DNA of 39,828 nucleotides from Candidatus Binatia bacterium (GTDB lineage: Bacteria > Desulfobacterota > Binatia > HRBIN30), in NCBI GenBank assembly GCA_937925685.1, contig CALAMI010000043.1:1-39828 (forward strand), in the 5' to 3' direction. The position numbers were made by a program, and so were the translations under genes. Positions within the stretch are counted from its first letter, which is position 1. The number at the start of each line of letters is the position of its first letter. The notes under the pieces were generated by a model. The model was not told the origin of the DNA. It searched no databases and saw only the letters and a program-made list of their open reading frames with translations. Shown one piece after another: positions 1 to 8,810 of the stretch.

Positions 1-141
1 AACGGCTATGTGCGCGGCGAGTACATGATCGAACGCATCTGGCGCGACGTGCGCGTGGCGCGCGTCTACGACGGCTCGAGCGAAGTCCAACAAATGGTCA
101 TCGCCCAACGCTTGCGCAAAGGCGACGTGGAAACGCGCTGA
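1..141 (+). CDS. Acyl-CoA dehydrogenase, C-terminal fragment
   Basis: The window opens inside a gene; frame 1 runs to a TGA at 139-141 and gives 46 residues. The stretch RVARVYDGSSEVQ matches the C-terminal block of acyl-CoA dehydrogenases (usual form IYEGTSEIQ), where FAD and the acyl-CoA thioester meet. The usual catalytic Glu of short/medium-chain members lies in the Y-E-G triplet; here it reads Y-D-G, so this enzyme has Asp there or belongs to a subgroup whose base sits elsewhere. The start and most of the protein lie outside the window. Two more acyl-CoA dehydrogenases occur at 22107-24456, so acyl-CoA oxidation is a theme. The family call is fairly sure; the substrate is unknown. Confidence 0.8.
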   Translation, partial: NGYVRGEYMIERIWRDVRVARVYDGSSEVQQMVIAQRLRKGDVETR

Positions 142-982
142 TGGAGCCCTCGGAGACACCGAATCACTTGCTGGGAGCGCTAACTAGCACCGGCCGAAAC
201 CGCAAAGCAGGCCAAAGGGACGGCGCCAGGCGCACGGCAGCACCCACGTTCTCCCCATCGCACTGCAGATCCTTATAGGCGCGTACGGCAGCCGTGCTAC
301 CCTTATCCCTACGCCCCCTCCCTGAGGCAGTGGCGACACCATCGAGGCCGGGGGTAGCCCGCCTCTTATCCCCTCCCTCGGGGAGAGGATCACCCGAAGA
401 GCCCGGTGTGAGGGCTCTGCTGATCGCCTGCATGGCGCCTAGGGGGCCCTAGCACCACGCGCTGTCGGGCGGGCCGAGACACACCACTCGGAAGCCAAGG
501 GCGGGCGCCTCAGCAACTATGAGTGCGTGAGCGTGGTCGCTCGGATCCGATCGAACATCGGCATGCATCCCTTGCTGGTCGAGTAAAACTGGCGCAGGCG
601 ATCGCCCGGGTGGGCCTCGGTCGACGAACAAAGCTCGCGGCTTTGGGGGCTTCTGCTTTCGCCGGTCGGCGAGAGGGGGCCGGGGCTTGGAGCTTATCGT
701 GCACCATCCGCTAATGTTGGAGAAGCGTGGGGACGTTCGGTAGCAACCCAGGCGGTAGCAACCGAGGCGACGACGGTGTCCCGGAACGACCATCGTCAGA
801 CGCCGCCAAGATATCGTTGAACTCAACCAGCCCAGCCGAGCGGCACTGAGTTGTGCGGACCAGCTGGTGACTCGCAGCTTGGCGCCCCGCAGTCTCCTAG
901 GTGGGGGTTCACACCGACAGGTTTTCAGGTCCAGGCATGACCTGGCCCCTCCGGCCACAATGCGCTAATCAGGCCCGCCAAT
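142..982. other. Non-coding gap before mnmG
   Basis: About 840 bases carry no open frame that reads like a protein. Frames here are low-complexity, rich in Arg and Pro, and have no recognisable motif. Around 318-400 there are two imperfect copies of a cccctccct...gg pattern with hairpin potential, resembling the short GC-rich intergenic repeats common in proteobacterial genomes. A 15-base tandem duplication is listed separately. The promoter of mnmG must lie here, but no strong -35/-10 pair was found. Confidence 0.5.
738..767. repeat. 15-bp tandem duplication
   Basis: CGGTAGCAACCCAGG at 738-752 is followed directly by CGGTAGCAACCGAGG at 753-767, 14 of 15 bases identical. It lies in the non-coding gap upstream of mnmG. 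No function is evident. Confidence 0.7.
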
Positions 983-998
983 CGTTTCACGTGAAACA
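983..998. promoter_or_regulatory. parS: parS centromere site upstream of mnmG
   Basis: The 16-mer CGTTTCACGTGAAACA matches the conserved chromosomal parS palindrome TGTTTCACGTGAAACA at 15 of 16 positions. It ends 16 bases before the chosen mnmG start codon, so ParB bound here and spreading could also affect mnmG expression. The nearby parA and parB support the call. Confidence 0.92.
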
Positions 999-1014
999 TG
1001 ACTTCGGTGACGTG

Positions 1015-2892
1015 ATGGGGCCGTTTGATCGCTGCTTCGACGTGATTGTCGTAGGTGCAGGCCACGCTGGCATCGAAGCCGCCCTCGCTGCGGCTCGGAT
1101 GGGCTGCGATGTTCTTTTGCTCACTCTTAACCTCGACCACATTGGCCAGATGTCTTGTAACCCGGCGATCGGAGGCATTGGCAAGGGGCATTTGGTCAAA
1201 GAAATCGATGCCTTGGGTGGTGAAATGGCCAAGGCAATCGACGAGACCGGCATCCAATTCCGTCAGCTCAATACCAAGAAAGGGCCAGCCGTTCGCGCCT
1301 CGCGGGCCCAAGCAGACAAAGCCCTCTACCGCCAACGCATGAAAGCACGGTTAGAAAACGCTGCTGGTATAACCCTTTACCAAGCTAGCGTGGAGCGGCT
1401 CCTGTTCGCTGGGAGGCGAGTGGTCGGGGTGGAAACCCAGATGGGCGAGCAAATGGAAGGCCGAACTGTCATTTTGACCACTGGAACCTTCCTGAACGGG
1501 CTGATCCACGTGGGCGAGCGCACGATGTCTGCCGGTCGCGCCGGCGACTTTGCCGCGCACGGACTCAGCGAACAGCTGTCCGCCCTAGGCTTCACCGTCG
1601 GCCGGCTGAAAACAGGCACTTGCCCTCGGCTCGACCGCAGAAGCATCGACTTTTCCCGCCTCGAGCCCCAATACGGTGACGATCCTCCAAAGCCATTTTC
1701 CTTTTCTACTGCGGCAATCACCCAGCCGCAGGTACCCTGCTACATCACGTATACCACTCCCCGTACCCACGAGATCATCCGGTCTGCTTTGCACCGCTCC
1801 CCGCTGTTTTCCGGCCAGATCCGTGGTCGAGGGCCGCGGTATTGTCCCTCCATCGAAGACAAAGTCGTTCGGTTCGCCGACAAGGAACGGCACCAAATTT
1901 TTCTCGAGCCCGAAGGGCGCCACACCGTGGAAATCTACCCGAACGGTCTCTCCACTAGCCTACCGCTCGACGTCCAGATCGAGATGGTGCGGTCCATCCC
2001 TGGCCTCGAAGAAGCTAGAATCATGAGACCCGGATATGCGATCGAGTACGATTTTGTCGATCCGACGCAGCTTTACCCGTGGCTGGAGACCAAGCTCATG
2101 GAAGGCCTCTTCCACGCTGGGCAAATCAATGGCACCACCGGCTACGAGGAAGCAGCCGCCCAAGGTCTGATGGCCGGCATCAATGCAGCGCTCAAAGTGC
2201 GAGGCCGCGAACCCTTCGTGCTCAGCCGAAACCAGGCGTACATTGGCGTCCTCATCGATGACTTGGTAACCAAAGGGGTCGGCGGTGAACCTTACCGGAT
2301 GTTCACCTCGCGTGCAGAGTACCGTTTGCTCCTACGCGAGGACAATGCCGACAGTCGCCTCACCTCGGTAGGCAAGGCGCTCGGGGTGGTGGGGGAAGAA
2401 GACTGTCGGCGGGTGGAAGCCAAGGCTTTGGCAGTTCGCCTGGAGGTAGAACGCCTGGAAAGCACCGTCCTTTACCCTACGAAAGCGACGAACGAACGAC
2501 TCGAAGCCCTGGGCACCGCTGGAATCGTCAATCCTACCACCCTTGCACAACTTCTCCGCCGGCCAGAGCTCAGCTATGGCACCCTTGCCGCTTTGGACCC
2601 ACCCCCAAACCACCTCTCCGCGGACGTCGCTGCCCAGGTGGAAATCGAGATCAAGTACTCAGGTTACGTTCGCCGACAAGAAGAACTTGTCGAGCGACTG
2701 CGAAAAATGGAGGAAACACCCATTCCTCCTGACCTTGACTTCGAGACCATCCCGGGGCTTTCTCGAGAGGTCCGTGAGAAGCTTTCGCGTATCCGGCCGC
2801 GGTCGCTTGGACAGGCCGCGCGCGTACCTGGCCTCACCCCCGCGGCAATCGCTTTGCTCTCGGTCCACTTGCGAAGGGCTGGCGTTGCCTGA
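1015..2892 (+). CDS. mnmG: tRNA uridine-5-carboxymethylaminomethyl modification enzyme MnmG (GidA)
   Basis: MnmG works with MnmE, using FAD and methylene-tetrahydrofolate, to install the carboxymethylaminomethyl group on wobble U34 of certain tRNAs in the cytoplasm. The ATG at 1015 gives 625 residues, the normal length. GAGHAG at residues 14-19 is the dinucleotide-binding turn for FAD. The family blocks CNPAIGGIGKGHLVKEIDALGG, GTCPRLDRRS, CPSIEDKVVRF and AGQINGTTGYEEAAAQG are all present. The frame is open upstream to 901, but that extension runs through the parS site and has no family similarity, so 1015 is preferred; GTG at 1012 is the alternative. The rsmG reading frame overlaps its last 8 bases, as expected of a co-transcribed pair. 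mnmE is not in the window. Confidence 0.97.
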   Translation: MGPFDRCFDVIVVGAGHAGIEAALAAARMGCDVLLLTLNLDHIGQMSCNPAIGGIGKGHLVKEIDALGGEMAKAIDETGIQFRQLNTKKGPAVRASRAQADKALYRQRMKARLENAAGITLYQASVERLLFAGRRVVGVETQMGEQMEGRTVILTTGTFLNGLIHVGERTMSAGRAGDFAAHGLSEQLSALGFTVGRLKTGTCPRLDRRSIDFSRLEPQYGDDPPKPFSFSTAAITQPQVPCYITYTTPRTHEIIRSALHRSPLFSGQIRGRGPRYCPSIEDKVVRFADKERHQIFLEPEGRHTVEIYPNGLSTSLPLDVQIEMVRSIPGLEEARIMRPGYAIEYDFVDPTQLYPWLETKLMEGLFHAGQINGTTGYEEAAAQGLMAGINAALKVRGREPFVLSRNQAYIGVLIDDLVTKGVGGEPYRMFTSRAEYRLLLREDNADSRLTSVGKALGVVGEEDCRRVEAKALAVRLEVERLESTVLYPTKATNERLEALGTAGIVNPTTLAQLLRRPELSYGTLAALDPPPNHLSADVAAQVEIEIKYSGYVRRQEELVERLRKMEETPIPPDLDFETIPGLSREVREKLSRIRPRSLGQAARVPGLTPAAIALLSVHLRRAGVA

Positions 2893-3556
2893 TCACGCAC
2901 AAATCGAAGCCGCCGTTGCCGAACTCCTCCGGCTTTGCAAAGCCGCAGGGCTTTGCCTTCCACCCCAGGCGGGACCACGCCTGCGTAAGTACGTTACCCT
3001 CGTACTGGAATGGAACGAACGGATCTCGTTAACCGGGGCAAAAACCGCAACCGAAATTGCCTTGCACCACATTTTCGACTCCTTGCACGTCTTGCCGCTG
3101 TTGCGACCCAGCCAACTTGTGGCGGACGTGGGCAGCGGCGCGGGTTTTCCCGGCATTCCCCTCGCGATTGGCCAGCCCGAGTGTTCCTTCGTTTTGATCG
3201 AGGGCCGGCGCAAGCGCGCAAATTTCCTACGCACTTGCGTCCGTGAACTCGGGCTGCAGCAGGTGCGCATCGAGGAAACGCGCGTCGAGGAAATCCATGA
3301 AAAATGGGCCTCGTCCTTCGATGTGATGGTCGCGCGCGCGCTGGCCGAACTGGCAACGTTCGCGCGCCTCTGCCTGCCGCTTCTTCGCCCCTCGGGCACG
3401 CTAATCGCGATGAAGGGGCCGCGGCCCGAGGCAGAGTTGAAAAGGATCCCGCCCGAGGTCACGGTCGTCGCAATTCACCGCTACCGCCTCCCCGAACAAT
3501 GGGGGGAGCGCACGCTGATCGTGCTGCAGCGCTGCCCGTCCTCTTGTTTCCCGTGA
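2885..3556 (+). CDS. rsmG: 16S rRNA (guanine527-N7)-methyltransferase RsmG (GidB)
   Basis: RsmG methylates N7 of G527 in 16S rRNA using S-adenosylmethionine; its loss is known to give low-level streptomycin resistance. DVGSGAGFPG at residues 81-90 is the SAM-binding loop, preceded by LEWNERISLTGAK, a typical RsmG N-terminal block. The frame is open well upstream inside mnmG, but homology starts near here. TTG at 2885 is chosen because it gives a normal 223 residues and has GAAGGG about 7 bases upstream; CTG at 2879 is possible. Translational coupling to mnmG is likely. The final codons and TGA lie inside a degenerate parS half of the tandem pair at 3545-3575. Confidence 0.93.
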   Translation: MPDHAQIEAAVAELLRLCKAAGLCLPPQAGPRLRKYVTLVLEWNERISLTGAKTATEIALHHIFDSLHVLPLLRPSQLVADVGSGAGFPGIPLAIGQPECSFVLIEGRRKRANFLRTCVRELGLQQVRIEETRVEEIHEKWASSFDVMVARALAELATFARLCLPLLRPSGTLIAMKGPRPEAELKRIPPEVTVVAIHRYRLPEQWGERTLIVLQRCPSSCFP

Positions 3557-3575
3557 AACTGTTTCACGTGAAACA
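3545..3575. promoter_or_regulatory. parS: Tandem parS pair upstream of parA
   Basis: TGTTTCACGTGAAACA at 3560-3575 is a perfect 16/16 parS palindrome. Directly before it, sharing base 3560, is TGTTTCCCGTGAAACT at 3545-3560, which matches at 14 of 16. The degenerate copy covers the rsmG stop codon. The pair lies 57 bases before parA, so ParB nucleation here probably also controls parA-parB transcription. Confidence 0.95.
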
Positions 3576-3632
3576 CTTTCCTTCCCCGTGCCCCAGTGGT
3601 AAACACACTGGCGTATCTTCGCGGAGCAGCTG

Positions 3633-4448
3633 GTGGGTTTGGGGCGGATTGTTTGCATTGCCAACCAAAAAGGCGGCGTTGGAAAAACGACGACTGCGGT
3701 CAACCTCGCAGCTTGCCTTGCCCAGCGGGGCTACGACACGCTGATCGTCGACCTCGACCCGCAGGGCAGTGCCTCCAGCGCTCTAGGAGTCGTTACAAGC
3801 ACGGGGACGACTTCGACGTACGAAGTGATTGTCCAGGAGGCAGCTTTAGCCTCGGCTCTGGTGCGTATGGCGCCGAACGACCACCTCTGGCTCTTGCCGG
3901 CTTCGCGCGATCTCGTAGGCGCCGAGATCGAGCTTGTGCCGCTGGTGGCGCGCGAGCATCGCCTCAGCGAGGCGCTGCGAGAGGTGCGAGAACGATTTGC
4001 TTACATCCTGATCGACTGTCCACCGTCGCTGGGACTCCTGACATTGAACGGACTGACAGCGGCGGACTCCGTGCTGATCCCGGTGCAGTGTGAATATTTT
4101 GCCCTCGAGGGGCTTTCGAGCCTGCAGCGCACGATCGACCTTGTCCGACGCCGTCTCAATCCCGCCTTGGAAGTGGAGGGCCTGCTCCTGACGATGTTCG
4201 ACACCCGCAATACGCTCTCCCATCAAGTGGCGCAGGAGGTCCGGCGGCACTTCCCTGGCCTCGTGTACGCTACGGTGATTCCCCGCAACGTTCGCCTCAG
4301 CGAAGCGCCAAGTCACGGTCAGCCCATCATCGCTTACGATCCCGCGTCGAAAGGGGCGCTCGCATACCAGCAATTTTGCGACGAGTTCCTGGCACCCAAG
4401 CCGACCCCGGCTAAGAGCCTCGCAGCACAAGTTGAGAGGAGGGAGTGA
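3633..4448 (+). CDS. parA: Chromosome-partitioning ATPase ParA (Soj)
   Basis: ParA is a deviant-Walker ATPase that dimerises on ATP, coats the nucleoid non-specifically and pulls ParB-parS complexes apart as ParB stimulates hydrolysis. The 271-residue protein has the deviant Walker A KGGVGKTT at residues 13-20 with the signature first lysine, then LIVDLDPQGSASSALG and ILIDCPPSLGLLTLNGL. The start is GTG at 3633 with GGAG 7 bases upstream; TTG at 3639 is an alternative. It follows the tandem parS sites and precedes parB by 3 bases, so the two are one operon. The linkage to mnmG-rsmG identifies it as chromosomal rather than a plasmid partition gene. Confidence 0.97.
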   Translation: MGLGRIVCIANQKGGVGKTTTAVNLAACLAQRGYDTLIVDLDPQGSASSALGVVTSTGTTSTYEVIVQEAALASALVRMAPNDHLWLLPASRDLVGAEIELVPLVAREHRLSEALREVRERFAYILIDCPPSLGLLTLNGLTAADSVLIPVQCEYFALEGLSSLQRTIDLVRRRLNPALEVEGLLLTMFDTRNTLSHQVAQEVRRHFPGLVYATVIPRNVRLSEAPSHGQPIIAYDPASKGALAYQQFCDEFLAPKPTPAKSLAAQVERRE

Positions 4449-4451
4449 GAG

Positions 4452-5312
4452 ATGAGCGGTTCGGTGAAACGAAAAGCTCTGGGACGTGGGCTCGATGCCC
4501 TCATACCGGGTGCTTTCGAACCTGCAGAGGAGGCGGCTGCCCCGGCTCCCGGGCCCCTCGTCCACGTGCCGACCGAGCGCGTACGCCCCAACCGCTTTCA
4601 ACCTCGAAAACACTTTCCCGAGGCGGAGCTCGAAGAACTTGCCGAGTCCATCCGCCAGCAAGGGCTGCTGCAACCGGTGTTGTTGCGGCCTGTCGATGGC
4701 GGCTACGAACTGGTCGCTGGCGAACGGCGCTTTCGCGCTGCACAGCGAGCCGGCCTTACCGAGATTCCGGCGGTCGTACGCCAGGTCGACGACCGTACCG
4801 CACTCGAACTCGCTTTGATCGAGAACCTGCAACGTAGGGATCTCGATCCCATCGAGGAAGCTCATGCCTACGAGCGGCTGAGCCGCCAATTCGGGCTCAC
4901 CCAAGAAGAGATTGCCGCTCGCGTCGGGAAACATCGCTCCACAATAGCAAACACGATGCGGCTCTTGCGTCTTCCCGAAGATATTCAGCGGGAAATCGCA
5001 GCTGGGCGGCTGACTGCCGGTCACGCCCGAGCGCTCCTAGCCATCGCCTCAACCGAAGAACAACGGCAGCTCGCTCGCGAATTTTTGCAGCAAGGCGTGA
5101 GCGTACGCGACGCGGAGCGGCGTTCCCAACCGAGGAGCCGCCGCACGCTAGAAGCCGACTGGCGCTCGGTGGAGGACCGCCTTTGCCGCCTCCTCGATAC
5201 CAAGGTGCGTTTGCTACCCCGCGGCAACGGCCGTGGCAAACTGGAAATCGAGTACTACTCGATGCAACAGCTCAACGGGCTGCTTTCCCGCCTCGGACTA
5301 CCGGTAGAGTGA
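4452..5312 (+). CDS. parB: Chromosome-partitioning protein ParB (Spo0J)
   Basis: ParB is a CTP-dependent clamp that loads at parS, slides outwards and forms the partition complex. The 286-residue protein has LGRGLDALIP at residues 10-19, the N-terminal segment that contacts ParA. The CTP-binding domain carries GERRFRAA at residues 90-97, then ENLQRRDLDPIEEAHAY. The helix-turn-helix that reads parS is LTQEEIAARVGKHRSTIANT, and a short C-terminal dimerisation domain follows. A strong AGGAGGG lies just upstream, inside the end of parA. The adjacent TGTTTCACGTGAAACA sites are its targets. The gene ends the operon; the next gene is convergent. Confidence 0.97.
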   Translation: MSGSVKRKALGRGLDALIPGAFEPAEEAAAPAPGPLVHVPTERVRPNRFQPRKHFPEAELEELAESIRQQGLLQPVLLRPVDGGYELVAGERRFRAAQRAGLTEIPAVVRQVDDRTALELALIENLQRRDLDPIEEAHAYERLSRQFGLTQEEIAARVGKHRSTIANTMRLLRLPEDIQREIAAGRLTAGHARALLAIASTEEQRQLAREFLQQGVSVRDAERRSQPRSRRTLEADWRSVEDRLCRLLDTKVRLLPRGNGRGKLEIEYYSMQQLNGLLSRLGLPVE

Positions 5313-5397
5313 GCCAAGCCGCGCTTCAACCCTCGAACCGCAAAGCTCGACCCTCGAAAGACAAGGCAAAGGAACGCTGCTCGCGCTCGGCCATTGC

Positions 5398-7116
5398 TCA
5401 CGGACCCAAGCTATCTAGCTGCATGCCGAGCGCGGCCAACCGAGCTCGGGCCTCGCTGGCGATGACACTTCCGGGTGGCGCAAAGCGAGCCGCCTGCTCG
5501 TAGTCTTTCGCGGCTTCGGATCGCTGACCCAACTGCTCCCGTGCCAGTCCGCGCTCGAGATAGGCCGGAGCAAAACTCGGAGCCGTTCTTAACCACTCGC
5601 GGCACATGTCGACCACAGCGGCAGCCCCTTGGGCGTAGCGCAATGCCTCGGCGTAACGGCGAAACACAAAGTCGGCGGCAGGGCGCGCCTTAGCAGCAAG
5701 ACCGAAATAGCGTGCCGCTTCCGGCCAATTTTGCTCCCGCCGAAAATGGAGCCCCAAATTGAAGTTGGCCAGAAATCCCTCGGGCTCACGCTCCCGTACG
5801 TGCAACCAGAACGACAAGTTATCACGCCAGTGCCTTGCCTCTAAAAACGATAGACTACCGAGTGTCAGCGCTAGCACCACGGCCACCGCGCGCACCGGCA
5901 CCGAGAAGCGAGCAGCAAGTTTGCCACTAGCCACGGCAACAACCACCCCCGCACCCAGCATCGAGAAGTACAAGAAGTGATCTGCCACGAAAGCGTACGT
6001 GAAGAAGTTGAACGGCACGATCCCGAGCACGGGAACCAACCCGAGGACGAAATGGGCTAGCCCAGCCAGCACTTCGCGCGGCACTGCTCGCCGCCAAACC
6101 CACAGAGCAAAACACCCGAGGGCAACCAGCCCAGGCGCGATCCACCAGCGCACCGCTGCCGGATCAATCGCCCACTTTGGGTAAATCGGCGCCAACCCAA
6201 CAGGCCAAATCACCGATACCACGTAAAACACGAGCGCGTTAGTGGCGATGAGAAAGCGCTCCATCCACGGGTACTCGAGTGGCGGCCAGCGATCGTGCTC
6301 GAAGCGAATCGTCATCCCTGCCATCAGGGCACTCAGAGCACCGAAGGGCAGCAAGCGCAGCAAGCTTTCGCTCCAAAAGGTGCGCGAAACATCCTTCCCA
6401 CGCGATGAGCGGTGTGCCCAGTCGAACAAGACAAAGGATACCGGTAGCAACAACGCCTGGGTTTTACTCAGGAGACTCGCAGCAAAACAAAAAAAGCTCG
6501 CCACCAGCCAACCATTGGAGTTTGCCCTTCGCGCTTTCCAGAATGCGGCAAAAGAGGCAAGAAGGAAAAACCCGCAAAGGGTGTTTTTCCGTTCGGAAAC
6601 CCATGCCACAGAGGCCACCTGCACTGGGTGGAGTGCAAATACCGCGGCCACCATGAAACTCAGGGCGACGCCAAACCCCAAACTTCGGGCAAGGGTAAAG
6701 GCCAAGACCGTGCTGCCAAGGTGAAGCGCGACGTTTACCGCGTGGTAGCCACGGGGCTCGAGTCCCCACAGCCGGTACTCGAGCCAATAGGTCGAAAACA
6801 CCAACGGGTAAAATTGCGGCGCACGCCGGTCGGCAGGATTCCAAAAGACCTTCCAGCCATCGGCTTCCTGCAGCAACCGGTTCTCGGTCACATAAAATTG
6901 GTCGTCCCAGCGCACAAAATCTGCACCGAGCGTCGGCAGGTACGTGGCGATTGTGAGCGCGAACAAGAACATCAGCCACCAGAGATCAGACCGTCCAACA
7001 GTTGCCGCCGGCCGCTCGCCCTGCAGCTCGTCCCTCGTTGGCCGCATGCTGCTTGCACCGGAGAATCTTCCTTGCGCTCGGCGGTGTCTTTGTTTGCGCT
7101 GTCGCTGTCTCCCCAA
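5398..7116 (-). CDS. Membrane glycosyltransferase (GT-C, TMTC/DUF1736-like) with C-terminal TPRs
   Basis: The 572-residue protein has a basic N-terminus, about ten hydrophobic segments between residues 45 and 425, and a soluble C-terminus with tetratricopeptide-like helices (for example NWPEAARYFGLAAKARP and GQRSEAAKDYEQAARFAPP). The first outer loop holds FVRWDDQFYVTEN with paired Asp at 71-72, the acidic motif of lipid-sugar-dependent GT-C enzymes. HPVQVASVAWVSERKNTL matches the block of bacterial TMTC-like proteins. It probably transfers a sugar from a polyprenyl-phosphate donor on the outer face of the inner membrane; the acceptor is unknown. The TTG start at 7116 has GAGGAG 7 bases upstream; ATG at 7047 is the alternative. 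It is convergent with parB and stands alone. Confidence 0.8.
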   Translation of the reverse strand: MGRQRQRKQRHRRAQGRFSGASSMRPTRDELQGERPAATVGRSDLWWLMFLFALTIATYLPTLGADFVRWDDQFYVTENRLLQEADGWKVFWNPADRRAPQFYPLVFSTYWLEYRLWGLEPRGYHAVNVALHLGSTVLAFTLARSLGFGVALSFMVAAVFALHPVQVASVAWVSERKNTLCGFFLLASFAAFWKARRANSNGWLVASFFCFAASLLSKTQALLLPVSFVLFDWAHRSSRGKDVSRTFWSESLLRLLPFGALSALMAGMTIRFEHDRWPPLEYPWMERFLIATNALVFYVVSVIWPVGLAPIYPKWAIDPAAVRWWIAPGLVALGCFALWVWRRAVPREVLAGLAHFVLGLVPVLGIVPFNFFTYAFVADHFLYFSMLGAGVVVAVASGKLAARFSVPVRAVAVVLALTLGSLSFLEARHWRDNLSFWLHVREREPEGFLANFNLGLHFRREQNWPEAARYFGLAAKARPAADFVFRRYAEALRYAQGAAAVVDMCREWLRTAPSFAPAYLERGLAREQLGQRSEAAKDYEQAARFAPPGSVIASEARARLAALGMQLDSLGP

Positions 7117-7485
7117 CGGGAAACTCCTCGATTAGCCGAATGATTCGACGCATTGCACACTTAAGGGTAACGAGGCAACCGAGGCGCGGCTCTCGTTTTT
7201 CTGGAACCGCTCCCACGGGCACACTCCCGTGTGGGTGCACTGCCGTGCGCCCCTACGACCCCCCGGAAGATCGACTGCACGGCTTCGCTGCCCTGGCCTT
7301 GTGCACCTCGCACCTTTGCCCTGGGACAAGGGCCAGATCTGCCCTCTCAGCTTTGGTGTGTCGTCGAAGTCCGCCCGGTCCCGAAGGAAGACCTAACTCG
7401 CACCTGCAAAAAGAAATCTTATCCGAGTTCTTGTTCTCGCCTAATTCTGGGGGGTAACATGCACGCGTCTTGTCGGAGGGTTGCT
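7117..7485. other. Non-coding gap
   Basis: About 370 bases separate the divergent glycosyltransferase from the decayed lysyl-oxidase-like gene. Only the ribosome-binding site of the former (7124-7129 on the minus strand) is identifiable. A small imperfect hairpin, CCCACGGG with CCCGTGTGGG, lies at 7212-7235; it has no T-run and is not called a terminator. Confidence 0.4.
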
Positions 7486-8810
7486 ATGAGCCGTTCCTTC
7501 CCAGGGCAATATGCGCGAAGGCGCGGTCAATTCCTTTTAGCATCCATCGAAAAGCAATCCTTGGCTTCAGGAGCCCGGTTTTTGTGGCGCCGTTTACCTC
7601 TTCTGGCAAAGATTGCGGCGGCGGTAAGCTAGTTCGTCACTGCAAGCCAGGTGCCCGCTGTAGCGGCGTGCCCCGCCGACTGCGATGCGGATGGAAGCGT
7701 GCTGCTCTCGGAACTCACCGCAGCGCTAGCCGCTGTATTGCCCCCGTCCAGTGCGGGTGCACCGACACGTTGCCTGGCAGTCGATGCCGATGGCGACGGC
7801 GACGGGGACTACGGCGTAGAGGATTTGATTCGTGGTGCCACGGCTCGCGGTGTGGGTTGCGTGTGGGTGGTGTCATCCGCAGGATGGAGAGGAGCGGTAG
7901 TCGACGGGCTCAACGGCCAGCTTCTCACCGGCGCTAAAGTGGCTTCCAACCCGTGGCCCCTTCCCTTCGCTGCAGCGCAATACCCCACGTGGGCCTGGCC
8001 GAGGAGTTCGAGCGGCACACCAACACCCACACCGGAGCCGGAAATCCAGTCCAACCTCGGAAGTCCACCTTTTAATGCCCCCGGGGCTCGCGCCTCCTAA
8101 TTTCGCATTCGATCCCCCGGCTCACGCGTGTCTACCTAGCACATCCTCAACACCCCCACCCACGCCCGGCTGGCAACGGGTGCAGGTACAAAAGCCTAGG
8201 TACAGCACGCGAGTGTTTTATCTTCCACTGGAATTCGGCGAGCGAGAACGCTCGTTTTCCACACCGGCATGCACCGAAGGCACCGTGCGGACGGCGGAAA
8301 CTAGTGTGCGGCCGCTTTACCCGCCAGGGAGTGCACCACCCGAGGGGCTTTTACCCGATATCATTGTGGACGAGCGGCCGCTCGTCCACGACCGCGAGAA
8401 CGTATGTGTCGACATGCCCCACGGATGGCAGGTGATGCACGTTCTTCGCGTCGGCATAGCTACTCCCAACGTTGGCCTCGGCGACCTGCGGTTCGAGGGC
8501 AGGAATGTGGCGGACTGCGATATGACCAACGACATCGTCGAACAGATCGTCTCCCTCAACCGTTCAGGAAGCCGAGAGCGGTGTCGGCAATTACCCCGGC
8601 GATCGATCGAGTTCCATCAGGCACACCGGCATTTTCACTTACGAGACTGGGCAAGTGTTCGCCTGCTGCGACCCACCCCCTGGGATATGCGACAACCTCA
8701 GGTCGCGCCCAGCGTCGTGCGTGGTTCGGGAGTCGAAGAAACTAAGCTTTTGCATTGTCGACATCCGGGTGTTCGATGGCGCAATCGGCCCTGAGCGACG
8801 GGGCAGGTAG
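7486..8810 (+). pseudogene. Decayed secreted lysyl-oxidase-like protein with calcium-loop (dockerin-type) repeats
   Basis: Pieces of one secreted protein appear in order but in different frames. From ATG 7486 a possible signal region ends in LLAKIAAAVS, is cut by an in-frame TAG at 7630-7632, then resumes as FVTASQVPAVA. Two calcium-loop repeats follow: CPADCDADGSVLLSEL and DADGDGDGDYGVEDLI. A Pro/Thr linker reaches a stop at 8098-8100, and the protein continues in the next frame with LPDIIVDERPLVHD and HVLRVGIATPNVGLGDLRF. FHQAHRHFHL (8615-8641) matches the copper site WHxCHxHYH of lysyl oxidase, with all four His kept. The C-terminal block ESKKLSFCIVDIRVFD is in a third frame that stops at 8808-8810. 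At least three lesions make function unlikely unless they are sequencing errors. The lysyl-oxidase link rests on motif recognition; the exact breakpoints are uncertain. Confidence 0.65.

Noticed and set aside
142..433. Open frames on the minus strand upstream of mnmG
   Set aside because: They are low complexity, lack a ribosome-binding site, and follow the GC-rich repeat pattern, not a protein family.
7470..7937. Cys/Arg-rich frame as a separate gene
   Set aside because: It is an out-of-frame reading of the calcium-loop repeats of the decayed lysyl-oxidase-like gene.
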